This document shows, in pieces, positions 9,825 through 18,519 of a stretch of 64,000 bases of DNA (position 1 is the stretch's first letter; each line of letters starts with the position of its first letter). Under the pieces are notes generated by a model that did not search any database, was not told where the DNA came from, and worked only from the letters and a program-made list of their open reading frames with translations. Source of the DNA: Bordetella flabilis (GTDB taxonomy: Bacteria; Pseudomonadota; Gammaproteobacteria; Burkholderiales; Burkholderiaceae_B). The position numbers were made by a program, and so were the translations under genes. The DNA lies in contig NZ_CP016172.1 of the NCBI RefSeq assembly GCF_001676725.1, forward strand, positions 5,146,001 to 5,210,000. The letters run 5' to 3'.

Positions 9825-10988
9825 TCAGCGTTTGCACTGGGCGGCGTAAACGTCCTGGTAGTTGTCCACCGCCTTGCCCACCAGTTTGTTCGTCACGCGG
9901 CCGCTGCCGTCCTTGTCGACCACGCGTACGTAGTAGGCCTGGATCGGATAGTGGTTGACGCCGTAGCTGAATTTCCCGCGAACAGACGGGAAGTCGGCCT
10001 TGGCCAGCGCGTCGATGATGGCCTGGCGATCGCTTGCCTTGCCGCCGCTTTGCTTGACCGCCGCGTCGATGGCCATGATGACGTCGTAGGCCTGGGCCGC
10101 GTACAGCGAGGGATAGCGGCCGTTGTATTCCTTGCGGAAGGCCGCGACGAAATCCTTGTTCGCCGGCACATCCAGGTCGTGCGCCCACTGCGCCGTGTTG
10201 TACATGCCGACCATATCGGCTCCAACGGCCTGGATCACGTCCTCGTCCGCGGAAAAGCCGGGCCCGACCAGCGCAATGCCGGATTTCAGGCCGGCGCCCA
10301 CGAATTGCTTGATGAAATTGATGCCCATGCCGCCGGGAAGGAAGATGTACACGGCGTCCGGTTTGGCGGCGCGTATCTGCGCCAGTTCGGCGGCATAGTC
10401 CAGCTGGCCCAGCTTGGTATAGAGCTCCTCGGCCACCGGCGCCTTGTAGCCGCGCTTGAAGCCGGTCAAGGCATCGCGACCCGCCGGATAGTCCGGGGCG
10501 ATGATCAACATCTTCTTGTAGCCGCGGTCGGCCGCCATCTTGCCGGCGACTTCATGGAAGGCATCGTTCTGGTAGGCCGTGCCGAACCAGTAGGGATTGC
10601 AGTGTTCGCCGGCATACTGGCTGGGACCCGGATTGTTCGACAGGTAGGGCACCTTGGCGGCGAACAGGGCGGGCCCCACGGCGATGGCGACGTTCGAACC
10701 GATGGGCCCGGTAAAGAAGTCGATCTTTTCGCGCTGGATATAGCGCGTCACGAGCTGACGCGCCTGGTCGGGATTGCCGCCCATATCGGTCTGCAGGAAT
10801 TCCGCCGGCTGGCCGCCCAGCTTGTTGCCCAGCTGCTTGATGGCCAGGTTGAAGCCGTCGCGCGCTTCGGCGCCCAATGCGGAGAACGGACCCGAGATAT
10901 CGTTGGCGATGCCGACCTTGATCGGGTCCGCGCCGGCCAGGCCGGGCAGCAGCGCGACAGCCGCGAGTAGAGACGGAATGAAACGCAT
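9825..10988 (-). CDS. livK: Periplasmic substrate-binding protein (LivK-type)
   Basis: A 387-aa type I periplasmic binding protein with a signal peptide (MRFIPSLLAAVALLPGLAGA, cleavage near AGA/DP). The mature start IKVGIANDISGPFSALG is typical of Leu/Ile/Val-binding relatives. GGGGAGC lies at Shine-Dalgarno distance from the ATG. It is the first gene of the operon. The 185-bp divergent gap to the hydrolase gene carries a motif shared with the aryl-CoA oxygenase promoter (11098-11118), so expression is probably tied to that catabolic gene. The specific ligand cannot be read from sequence. Confidence 0.92.
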   Translation of the reverse strand: MRFIPSLLAAVALLPGLAGADPIKVGIANDISGPFSALGAEARDGFNLAIKQLGNKLGGQPAEFLQTDMGGNPDQARQLVTRYIQREKIDFFTGPIGSNVAIAVGPALFAAKVPYLSNNPGPSQYAGEHCNPYWFGTAYQNDAFHEVAGKMAADRGYKKMLIIAPDYPAGRDALTGFKRGYKAPVAEELYTKLGQLDYAAELAQIRAAKPDAVYIFLPGGMGINFIKQFVGAGLKSGIALVGPGFSADEDVIQAVGADMVGMYNTAQWAHDLDVPANKDFVAAFRKEYNGRYPSLYAAQAYDVIMAIDAAVKQSGGKASDRQAIIDALAKADFPSVRGKFSYGVNHYPIQAYYVRVVDKDGSGRVTNKLVGKAVDNYQDVYAAQCKR

Positions 10989-11097
10989 GCGATGCTCCCC
11001 TGGCGCGCACGGCGCCGGCCGATTCTTGGATTGTGATGTGTGATGCGGTTCCGTGGGCGCCGGTCGCTTATGATCCCCCGACCGCGCTGGCGTGCGA

Positions 11098-11118
11098 CAT
11101 AGTTTAGGTTTAAAGTAT
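11098..11118. promoter_or_regulatory. Operator-like motif shared with the 2331-2357 site, between livK and hydrolase-marR
   Basis: CATAGTTTAGGTTTAAAGTAT here matches 17 of 21 positions of the segment at 2340-2360 (TATAGTTTAGGCTTGAAATAT). Only one arm of the palindrome is well kept. On the minus strand both sites read CCTAAACTAT followed by a -10-like element, consistent with promoters of livK and of the oxygenase. The adjacent MarR gene is the obvious candidate binder. Confidence 0.6.
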
Positions 11119-11173
11119 TGCGCAGAACAAGTCTAGGGTTTTTACCAATACACCCGCTCACGAGCCGCCCGCC

Positions 11174-12079
11174 ATGGCCCTACTCTACCGCGACTACGAT
11201 CGCGCCGCGCTGGACATCCAGTACAACGCCCGCGCCACGGCGCCGGATTTCGCGGCGATCATGCACCAGTATGCGGAGCAAAGCCGGCATGCGCGCGCCA
11301 CCCTGCCCTGCGTCCTGGACGTGCGCTATGGCGGCCACGCCGACGAGACCCTGGACATTTTCCCCTCGACCCGTGGCGACGCGCCGGTATTCGTCTTCAT
11401 ACATGGCGGCTACTGGCGACTCTTGTCCAAGGACGACTCCAGCGTCATGGCGCCGGCGTTCACCGAGGCCGGCGCGGTCGTCGTGGCGGTGAATTATTCG
11501 CTGGCGCCGGCAGTTACCCTGGACCATATCGTCGACCAGGTCCGGCGCGCGGTCGCCTGGGTGCATCGCCATATCGCCTTGCATGGCGGCGACCCGGCAC
11601 GCATCCACGTGGGCGGCAGTTCCGCCGGCGGCCAACTGGCCGGCATGCTGGTGAACGACGGCTGGCAGGAACGCTATGGCGTGCCCGCGGACGTCATCCG
11701 CGGCGCTGCGCCGCTCTCCGGTCTGTTCGACCTGACCCCGCTGATCCATACCCACATCAACGAATGGATGCGGCTGACGCCCGAAGCCGCCGCCCGCAAC
11801 AGCCCCATGCTGCATCTGCCCGCCTCGCCGTGTCCCGTGGTGGCCAGCTACGGCGCCACGGAGACGGACGAATTCAAGCGGCAGACCGACGATTACCTGA
11901 CCGCGCTGCGCGCGCGGGGCGGCGATGCGCAGTACGTGCCGATGCCCGGCACCAACCATTTCGACATCGTGCTGCGGCTGAACGACACGCAGGCCCCCAT
12001 CACGCGCGCCATCCTGGCGCAGATGGGCCTGGCCGGCCGGGCGCCGTCCGCAGCGGCCGTGGATGGGCGACGCCCATGA
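11174..12079 (+). CDS. Alpha/beta hydrolase of the kynurenine-formamidase-like group
   Basis: A 301-aa cytoplasmic hydrolase. HGGYW (oxyanion hole) at about residue 76 and GGSSAGGQLAG with the nucleophilic serine are the hallmarks of bacterial esterase/arylformamidase relatives. GTNHFDIV near the C-terminus supplies the catalytic histidine. It would cleave an aryl amide or ester; beside a 2-aminobenzoyl/salicylyl-CoA enzyme, release of an aromatic acid from a conjugate is attractive but is inference. The stop overlaps the marR start (ATGA), so regulator and enzyme are made together. Confidence 0.8.
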   Translation: MALLYRDYDRAALDIQYNARATAPDFAAIMHQYAEQSRHARATLPCVLDVRYGGHADETLDIFPSTRGDAPVFVFIHGGYWRLLSKDDSSVMAPAFTEAGAVVVAVNYSLAPAVTLDHIVDQVRRAVAWVHRHIALHGGDPARIHVGGSSAGGQLAGMLVNDGWQERYGVPADVIRGAAPLSGLFDLTPLIHTHINEWMRLTPEAAARNSPMLHLPASPCPVVASYGATETDEFKRQTDDYLTALRARGGDAQYVPMPGTNHFDIVLRLNDTQAPITRAILAQMGLAGRAPSAAAVDGRRP

Positions 12080-12564
12080 CCGAAACGCCCGACCTGGAAT
12101 CGCGCGCCGCGCCCGACGACCATCATGCGCTGCGCCTGTGGCTGCGCCTGCTCACCTGCGCCAATCTGGTGGAAGGCGAGATACGCGGGCGGCTGCGTGC
12201 GGAATTCGATACCACCCTGCCGCGCTTCGACCTGATGGCGCAATTGCAGCGGGCGCCCAAGGGCATGAAGATGGGCGAGCTGTCGCGCCACATGATGGTG
12301 ACCAACGGCAATATCACCGGCATTACCGACCAGCTCGAAAAGGAAGGCCTGGTGGTCCGGACCAAGGTGGCGTCAGACCGCCGCAGCTCCCTGATCCGCC
12401 TGACCCCGCTGGGACGCAAGACGTTCGCCCGCATGGCGCGCGCGCATGAGGCCTGGGTCAAGGATTTGTTTTCCGGCCTGCCCGAAAGCAGCCGCAACGC
12501 GCTCTTCCAGGCGCTCGGAGAGCTTAAACTGCAGGTCGTGGCCAGCCGCGCCCAGGCGCGCTGA
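12076..12564 (+). CDS. MarR-family transcriptional regulator
   Basis: A 162-aa winged-helix protein. MKMGELSRHMMVTNGNITGITDQLEKEGLV is the MarR recognition-helix region (quoted here only as landmark residues 70-100), followed by the wing KVASDRRSSLIRLTPLGRK. The start is the ATG overlapping the upstream hydrolase stop. MarR proteins next to aromatic degradation genes usually repress them and are released by the substrate or its CoA ester. The likely targets are the motifs at 11098-11118 and 2331-2357. Confidence 0.88.
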   Translation: MTETPDLESRAAPDDHHALRLWLRLLTCANLVEGEIRGRLRAEFDTTLPRFDLMAQLQRAPKGMKMGELSRHMMVTNGNITGITDQLEKEGLVVRTKVASDRRSSLIRLTPLGRKTFARMARAHEAWVKDLFSGLPESSRNALFQALGELKLQVVASRAQAR

Positions 12565-12591
12565 TTTTTCTCCTCAACGACCCGAACCCCG

Positions 12592-13632
12592 ATGATCCCG
12601 GTCGCGCTGCCCGGTGGGAACTTCTATCCGATACTCGCGGTATCGCTGATCTGCCTGGCCACGCTGCTGACCTGGATCGCCATCCTGTGCACGAACAGGG
12701 CGGCGCGGCTGCGCCTGAGGGTCCATCCGCGCCGACGCATCGCCGCCATGCTGGCCCTGGCCGTAATCGGCGGGATCTTCCCCGCCCGCCAGGCCACCCG
12801 CTGGCTGGATGACCAGCGGGCCGCCCGGCGCGACGCCGCCCATACCCTCGTCCTGGACCAGGCCCGCACGCTGGAGGGCATCTCCATGCCGGCCGGCACC
12901 CGCCTGCTGCTGCACGTTCCCCAACGTCCGGACACTTTCGAATCCGCGACCTTCCCGGCGCCGGTGACCGTCGCCGGCATTCCCGTGACAGGCCTGCAGC
13001 GCTACCTCGCCAAGGCGGGGGACCAGGACTACCGCGCCACCGGCGCATCGGCCACCCTGGCGCAGGACGAAACCGTGGAAGGCTGGCGCTGCGGACGGGG
13101 ACACAGGGTGGAGCTCAAGGCCGACAACGATAGCCTGCGCTTCAGCAGTTGCCACCTGGCCGCCGGCAATACGCTGGACGGCCAGCCGCTGCCCGCGGGC
13201 ACCTGGGTCACGCTGCGCCAGGGCGCCCGGCCCGCCAGCGACTTCCGGCACGTCGATGGCTGGCTGCTGCGTACCGACGGCAGCGAGGCTGCCATGGTGG
13301 CGGGCATGCCCTTGCTCAAGGCGGAACTGCGCCTGGACCGCAACCGCAAGCTGGTCTGGTTCGAAGGCAGCCTGGGCAAGGAATATGTGCTGGGGCCGAT
13401 GACCTATCCCAACGGCACGCGGGTGGCCACGGCGGGCGCGGCGCTGCCGGGCGTGCAACCGGGCGACCTGGTGTTCAGTCCCTCGCGCGGGCGCAGCGCG
13501 GACCGCAACGATGGCGACAGCGTCCAGGCCGGACAGTCCGTCCTGCAGGCGCGGGACGGCACGGTGCGCGCGGTAATGAGCAACCGCGCCGCCGGCGTGC
13601 TCGATTTCGCCTCCATCGGCGTCACGCCGTGA
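12592..13632 (+). CDS. Unrecognised two-TM membrane-anchored protein
   Basis: A 346-aa protein that I do not recognise. Two hydrophobic segments lie near the N-terminus (about residues 10-30 and 48-66) with basic residues between them (LRVHPRRR), predicting a hairpin with the remaining 280 residues on the N-terminal side of the membrane, probably the periplasm or cytosol according to topology. The soluble part has loosely repeated units of the form G.xLPAGT-V-L / YPNGTRV (residues about 100, 200 and 280), suggesting a beta-rich repeat fold. It starts 27 bp after marR on the same strand and precedes argJ by 133 bp. Confidence 0.6.
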   Translation: MIPVALPGGNFYPILAVSLICLATLLTWIAILCTNRAARLRLRVHPRRRIAAMLALAVIGGIFPARQATRWLDDQRAARRDAAHTLVLDQARTLEGISMPAGTRLLLHVPQRPDTFESATFPAPVTVAGIPVTGLQRYLAKAGDQDYRATGASATLAQDETVEGWRCGRGHRVELKADNDSLRFSSCHLAAGNTLDGQPLPAGTWVTLRQGARPASDFRHVDGWLLRTDGSEAAMVAGMPLLKAELRLDRNRKLVWFEGSLGKEYVLGPMTYPNGTRVATAGAALPGVQPGDLVFSPSRGRSADRNDGDSVQAGQSVLQARDGTVRAVMSNRAAGVLDFASIGVTP

Positions 13633-13765
13633 CCCCTTGCGGACGCGCCGGCCGAAAAAGGCTGGGATAATAAGCGTCCTTCGGCAGCCGCCGTTTCCAG
13701 TCGAACCCACGTCCTTCCTGCCCACCGCCGGTCCGCACAGCGGGCCGTCACCCGAGACACCGCTC

Positions 13766-14992
13766 ATGGCCGTCAACCTCAAAATCCCCTCCGAATCCGA
13801 AATTTTCCCCGTACCGGGCGTCGACATCGGCGTTGCCGAGGCCGGCATCCGCAAGGCCGGGCGACGGGACCTGACGGTATTTCGCCTGGCGCCCGGCGCA
13901 ACCGTGGCCGGGGTGTTCACGCGCAACCGCTTCCGGGCTGCGCCCGTTCAGCTGTGCGAAAGCCATCTGGCGGCAGGCAGCGCCATTGCGGCGCTCGTTG
14001 TCAACACGGGCAATGCCAATGCGGGCACCGGCGCCGACGGCATGCAAAGGGCCCAGGCCACCTGCGCCGCGCTCGCCGGCCTGCTCGAGGTCGAAGCGAC
14101 CCAGATCCTGCCGTTCTCCACGGGCGTCATCCTGGAGCCGCTGCCGGTGGACCGCCTGGTGGCCGGCCTGCCCAAGGCCATCGCCGCGCTGGCGCCCGGC
14201 AACTGGATGAACGCCGCGCACGGCATCATGACGACGGACACGCTGCCCAAGATCGCCTCGATCCGCAAGACCATCGGCAGCCATGTCGTCACGATCACCG
14301 GCATCAGCAAAGGCGCCGGCATGATCCGCCCGAACATGGCGACCATGCTCGGCTTCCTGGCCACCGACGCCGCCATCGCCCGCCCTCTGCTGGAGAAACT
14401 GACGCGCCAGATCGCCGACGTTTCCTTCAACCGCATCACGGTGGACGGCGATACCTCGACCAACGACTCCTTCATCGTCATCGCCACTGGCAAGTCCGGC
14501 CTGCGCGTGGACAGCGAAAGCGACCCCCACTATGCGGAGCTGGCGCAGTCCCTGAGCGCCGCCGCGGCCGAGCTGGCGCAGAAGATCGTCCGCGATGCCG
14601 AGGGCGCCACCAAGTTCATGACCATCCGCGTGGAAGAAGCCGGCAGCACCGAGGAAGCCCTGAAGGTGGCGTACGCGGTGGCGCACTCGCCCCTGGTCAA
14701 GACCGCCTTCTACGCCTCCGACCCCAACCTGGGCCGCATCCTCGCGGCCATCGGCTACGCCGGCATCGACGACCTGGACGTCAGCCGGCTGCGCCTGTGG
14801 CTGGACGACGTGCTGGTGGCCACCGAGGGTGGCCGCAACCCGGACTATCGCGAGGAAGACGGCCAGCGCGTCATGAAGCAGGCCGAGATCCTGGTGCGCA
14901 TCGCGCTGGGGCGCGGCCAGGTCAGCGACACCGTGTACACCTGCGACTTCTCGCACGAATACGTCAGCATCAACGCCGACTACCGGTCGTGA
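13766..14992 (+). CDS. argJ: Glutamate N-acetyltransferase / amino-acid acetyltransferase (ArgJ)
   Basis: A 408-aa bifunctional arginine-biosynthesis enzyme that transfers acetyl from N-acetylornithine to glutamate and may also acetylate glutamate with acetyl-CoA. The self-cleavage site is in [20 protein letters not shown]: cleavage between Ala192 and Thr193 makes two chains and leaves Thr193 as nucleophile. The start [10 protein letters not shown] follows a long G+C-rich leader; an extended -10-like TGGGATAAT at about 13662-13670 may serve as promoter. Next are a DUF815 ATPase and a MutT-ThiE fusion, an order common in Alcaligenaceae. Confidence 0.96.
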   Translation: MAVNLKIPSESEIFPVPGVDIGVAEAGIRKAGRRDLTVFRLAPGATVAGVFTRNRFRAAPVQLCESHLAAGSAIAALVVNTGNANAGTGADGMQRAQATCAALAGLLEVEATQILPFSTGVILEPLPVDRLVAGLPKAIAALAPGNWMNAAHGIMTTDTLPKIASIRKTIGSHVVTITGISKGAGMIRPNMATMLGFLATDAAIARPLLEKLTRQIADVSFNRITVDGDTSTNDSFIVIATGKSGLRVDSESDPHYAELAQSLSAAAAELAQKIVRDAEGATKFMTIRVEEAGSTEEALKVAYAVAHSPLVKTAFYASDPNLGRILAAIGYAGIDDLDVSRLRLWLDDVLVATEGGRNPDYREEDGQRVMKQAEILVRIALGRGQVSDTVYTCDFSHEYVSINADYRS

Positions 14993-15061
14993 ACTGCTGG
15001 TCGCGAATCACCGGGGCCCGACTACCGGCCCTGATCGTGTTGTGCCAATAGGGATATTGAA

Positions 15062-15931
15062 GTGACTGTTTCCGCCGATTTCGCGACTCTCCTGGTTCGC
15101 GCCGAACGTGTGCTGGCGCAACTCGAAGCCTACCTGCCGCCCGCCCCGCCCGATATCGACTGGAGCGCCCGCGCCTTTCGCTGGCGCAAGCGCGGATCGC
15201 GCGGCTGGCTGGACGCCGTGCGCCACGTCGCGCGCATCGACCTGGACGACCTCCAGCACATCGAACGGCAGAAAGCGGTGATCGACCGCAATACCCAACA
15301 GTTCCTGGAAAAGAAGCCGGCCAACAACGTGCTGATGACCGGCGCGCGCGGCACGGGCAAGAGTTCCCTGGTCAAGGCCATGCTCGCCACCTATGCGGAC
15401 CGTGGCCTGCGGCTGATCGAAGTCGATAAATCCGACCTGGGCGACCTGGCCGATATCGTCGAGCTGGTCGGCGCGCGGCCCGAGCGCTTCATCGTGTTCT
15501 GCGACGACCTCTCGTTCGAGGAAGGCGAAGCCGGCTACAAGGCGCTGAAATCGGTGCTGGACGGCTCGGTCGCGGCGTCCGGCGACAACGTGCTGATTTA
15601 CGCGACGTCCAATCGCCGACACCTGATGCCGGAGTACATGAGCGAAAACCTGCAGGCCAAGCACCAGCCCGACGGGGAAATCCATCCTGGCGAGACCGTC
15701 GAGGAAAAGATTTCGCTGTCCGAGCGCTTCGGGCTGTGGCTGTCGTTCTACCCCTTCCGCCAGGACGACTACCTGGACATCGTGTACCACTGGCTGCGCG
15801 AGCTGGGCTGCCCGGAAGAACACATCGCGCCCTCGCGTACCGAGGCCTTGCAGTGGACCATTGAACGCGGCTCGCGCTCCGGGCGCGTGGCGTACCAGTT
15901 TGCCCGCGACTGGGCGGCGCGCCATGTCTGA
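15062..15931 (+). CDS. DUF815 AAA-type ATP-binding protein
   Basis: A 289-aa P-loop protein of the DUF815 family: Walker A GARGTGKSSLVKAML and Walker B FIVFCDDLSFE, followed by IYATSNRRHLMPEYM typical of the family. The start is GTG, with AGGGA upstream. The biochemical function is unknown; the family is widespread in proteobacteria, often near argJ. Its end overlaps the next gene by eight bases, so the two are co-translated. Confidence 0.9.
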   Translation: MTVSADFATLLVRAERVLAQLEAYLPPAPPDIDWSARAFRWRKRGSRGWLDAVRHVARIDLDDLQHIERQKAVIDRNTQQFLEKKPANNVLMTGARGTGKSSLVKAMLATYADRGLRLIEVDKSDLGDLADIVELVGARPERFIVFCDDLSFEEGEAGYKALKSVLDGSVAASGDNVLIYATSNRRHLMPEYMSENLQAKHQPDGEIHPGETVEEKISLSERFGLWLSFYPFRQDDYLDIVYHWLRELGCPEEHIAPSRTEALQWTIERGSRSGRVAYQFARDWAARHV

Positions 15932-16892
15932 CCAGATCGTGGATGTCGCCGCCGGGCTGATCCTGCGGTCCGACGGCAAGCTGCTGCTGGGCCAGCGGCC
16001 CGAGGGCAAGCCCTGGGCCGGCTGGTGGGAACTGCCGGGCGGCAAACTGGAACCCGGCGAAACCGTGCTGCAAGCGCTGGCGCGCGAACTCGACGAAGAG
16101 CTCGGCATCCAGGTCACCGAGGCGACGCGCTGGGTCACCTATGTGCATGCCTATCCGCATACCACGGTGCGGCTGGCGTTCTGCCGGGTCACCGGCTGGA
16201 AGGGCGAACCGCGTGGCCTGGAAAACCAGCGCCTGGAATGGGTGGAGCCTGCGCACGCCCAGACGGTGGGCGAACTGCTGCCCGCCACCCTCCCGCCCTT
16301 GCGCTGGCTGCGGTTGCCGGGGGTGTATGGCATTTCCAATATCGGCACGCCGGCCGGGCTGCCCGGCTTCCTGGCGCGGCTGCGCACGGCGCTCGACCGC
16401 GGCCTGCGCCTGGTGCAACTGCGCGAACCGGGCTGGCCGGATGGGCCGGACGCGCACAGCCTGCACCAAGCCCTGGCGCAAGTCCTGCAACACTGCAGGA
16501 GCGCCGGCGCGCGCGTGCTGGTGAATAGCGTCCACCCGGAACCCTGGTGGCGCGAAGCCGATGGCGTGCACCTGCGCGCCGCCGACGCCGCCGCGCTGGC
16601 GCAGCGGCCGCTGCCTTCCGAAGGCCATTGGGTCGGCGTCTCGGCGCATGACCCCGCCCAGATGGCGCAGGCCCGGCGGCTGGACGCGGATTTCGCCGTG
16701 GTCGGGCCGGTGGCGGAGACGGCCAGCCATCCCGGCCAGCCGGCGCTGGGCTGGCAGGCCTTCACGGAGATCAACCGCGACGCCGGGCTGCCGGCCTATG
16801 CCATCGGCGGCCAGGGCCTGCACACCGTCGCAGCCGCGCAGCAGCACGGCGCGCACGGCATCGCGGCGATCAGGGGCGTGTTCGGGTCGTAG
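15924..16892 (+). CDS. Nudix hydrolase fused to ThiE-like domain
   Basis: A 322-aa fusion. Residues 1-130 are a MutT/Nudix domain with the box GGKLEPGETVLQALARELDEELGI (landmark residues GX5E...REXXEE), which hydrolyses oxidised nucleoside triphosphates such as 8-oxo-dGTP. Residues about 135-322 form a TIM-barrel thiamine-phosphate-synthase-like domain (RLVQLREPG, DGVHLRAADAAAL, VVGPVAETASHPG, YAIGGQG). This tail is standard for betaproteobacterial MutT and is probably not a working ThiE. The last 23 bp overlap tail-to-tail with the outer-membrane channel gene. Confidence 0.92.
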   Translation: MSDQIVDVAAGLILRSDGKLLLGQRPEGKPWAGWWELPGGKLEPGETVLQALARELDEELGIQVTEATRWVTYVHAYPHTTVRLAFCRVTGWKGEPRGLENQRLEWVEPAHAQTVGELLPATLPPLRWLRLPGVYGISNIGTPAGLPGFLARLRTALDRGLRLVQLREPGWPDGPDAHSLHQALAQVLQHCRSAGARVLVNSVHPEPWWREADGVHLRAADAAALAQRPLPSEGHWVGVSAHDPAQMAQARRLDADFAVVGPVAETASHPGQPALGWQAFTEINRDAGLPAYAIGGQGLHTVAAAQQHGAHGIAAIRGVFGS

Positions 16893-18519
16893 GCGCGTCG
16901 CCCGCGGGCAATACCCCGGCCGCTCCGCCTGTACCGGGCGCCGCGGCTGGCGCGACAGTGGTGGCTGTGCTGGCCGGCGCTGGCGCCGGCACGGTTGCCG
17001 CGCCGGTACTGGCGGGCGCCGGGCCGGGCGCCGCAGCCGAAGCGCCCTGCGGCATCTCGGGTGTATCGACGTCGCCGTTCCAGCCGCCGCCCAGGGCGGC
17101 GATCAACTGCACGCTGGCGATGAGGCGGTTGCCGACCAGCGAAATCGCGCTGCGCTCGGCGTTCAACGCGGTGTTCTCCAGCACCGCCACATCGAGGTAA
17201 TCGATCAGGCCCTGCTTGTACTGGTTGCGGCTGAGCTCCAGCGACTCGCGCGCGGCCTCCAGGGCACGCCGCTGCACCGCCTGCTCGCGGTCCAGCACGC
17301 GCAGCTGGATCATGGTGTCCTCGACTTCGCGCAATGCCCCCAGCACGATCTGGCGATAGGCCGCGGCCTGCGCGTCATAGGCCGCGCGGGCCGACTCGAC
17401 CTGGGAGGCCCGCAGGCCGGCATCGAACAGGGTCTGCGCCAGCGCAGGGCCGATCGACCAGAAGCGCGCCGGCGCCGTCAGCCACTGCGCGAACTGCCCG
17501 CTGCGGAAACCGCCGTCGGCGCTCAGCGTCAGGTCCGGAAACCATGCCGCCTGGGCGACGCCGATCTGGGCGTTGGCCTGCGCCGTGCGCCGTTCCGCGC
17601 CTGCCACATCCGGCCGGCGTTCGAGCAATTGCGAAGGCAGGCCCACGGGAATGGAGGGCACCCGCTGCGTGAAAGGCGTGGGTGCCAGCGCGAACTTCGA
17701 AGGCGCCTCGCCCAGCAGCACGGCGATGGCATGCTCGAACTGGCCGCGCTGCCACTCCAGGTCGATCAATTGCGCCCGCGTATTCTCCAGCTGGGTCCGC
17801 GCCACCGCCACATCGCTTTTGCCGGCCACGCCCGCTTCGTAGCGATTGACGGTCATCTGCAACGAGCGCGCGTTGGTGTCCACCGTTTCCTGCAGCAGGC
17901 GCTGCTGTTCATCCAGGACGCGCAGTTGGAAGTAATCCTGGGCCAGCGTACTCTGCGCGCTCAAGCGCGCGGCCCCCAGGTCCGCCGCACTGGCCTGGGC
18001 GCCGGCGCGGCTGGCCTCCACCGAGCGCCGTACCGATCCCCAGAGGTCCGCTTCCCAACTCACCGTGCCGGTCAGGGAGTAGCTGTTGCCGACATTGCTT
18101 CCGCCGGCGGAGCTCGATCCCGTGCCCACGCCGCCGCCGGACCGCGTCACGCCGGCGCCCACGCCGACGGTGGGAAAGAAGGCCGCGCGCGCCCCGCGCA
18201 CCAGCGCCTGCGCCTGGCGATAGTTGGCCTCGGCCTGCGCGATATCCAGGTTGGCCGCATCGAGCCTGCGCATCAGGTCATCCAGGACCGGGTCCTGGTA
18301 AACCTGCCACCAGGCGCCGCGATCGGCCTGGTCGCCGGGTTGGGCGGGCTTCCAGCCCGGCGTGTCCTCCTGGCCTTCCTTGTACGCAAGGCCGGTGTCC
18401 ACCGTGGGGCGCACGTAATCCGGCCCCACCGCGCAGGCGCCCAGGGCCGCACACAGGGCCAGGACCGTAAGCAACCGCGGCGCGGCGGTGGGTATGCGAT
18501 AAGCGGACGAGCGGCTCAT
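16870..18519 (-). CDS. RND outer-membrane channel lipoprotein (OprM/NodT family)
   Basis: A 549-aa outer-membrane factor. The signal peptide ends in lipobox LGAC ([17 protein letters not shown]), and two OEP repeats follow, including the typical [13 protein letters not shown] and [12 protein letters not shown]. It forms the trimeric exit duct for the adjacent efflux pump. Its start overlaps the stop of the upstream RND gene (ATGA). The last 70 residues are an Ala/Pro/Thr-rich low-complexity tail beyond the usual OprM end, and this tail covers the end of the convergent Nudix gene. Gene order matches muxABC-opmB of Pseudomonas. Confidence 0.93.
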   Translation of the reverse strand: MSRSSAYRIPTAAPRLLTVLALCAALGACAVGPDYVRPTVDTGLAYKEGQEDTPGWKPAQPGDQADRGAWWQVYQDPVLDDLMRRLDAANLDIAQAEANYRQAQALVRGARAAFFPTVGVGAGVTRSGGGVGTGSSSAGGSNVGNSYSLTGTVSWEADLWGSVRRSVEASRAGAQASAADLGAARLSAQSTLAQDYFQLRVLDEQQRLLQETVDTNARSLQMTVNRYEAGVAGKSDVAVARTQLENTRAQLIDLEWQRGQFEHAIAVLLGEAPSKFALAPTPFTQRVPSIPVGLPSQLLERRPDVAGAERRTAQANAQIGVAQAAWFPDLTLSADGGFRSGQFAQWLTAPARFWSIGPALAQTLFDAGLRASQVESARAAYDAQAAAYRQIVLGALREVEDTMIQLRVLDREQAVQRRALEAARESLELSRNQYKQGLIDYLDVAVLENTALNAERSAISLVGNRLIASVQLIAALGGGWNGDVDTPEMPQGASAAAPGPAPASTGAATVPAPAPASTATTVAPAAAPGTGGAAGVLPAGDAPTTRTRP

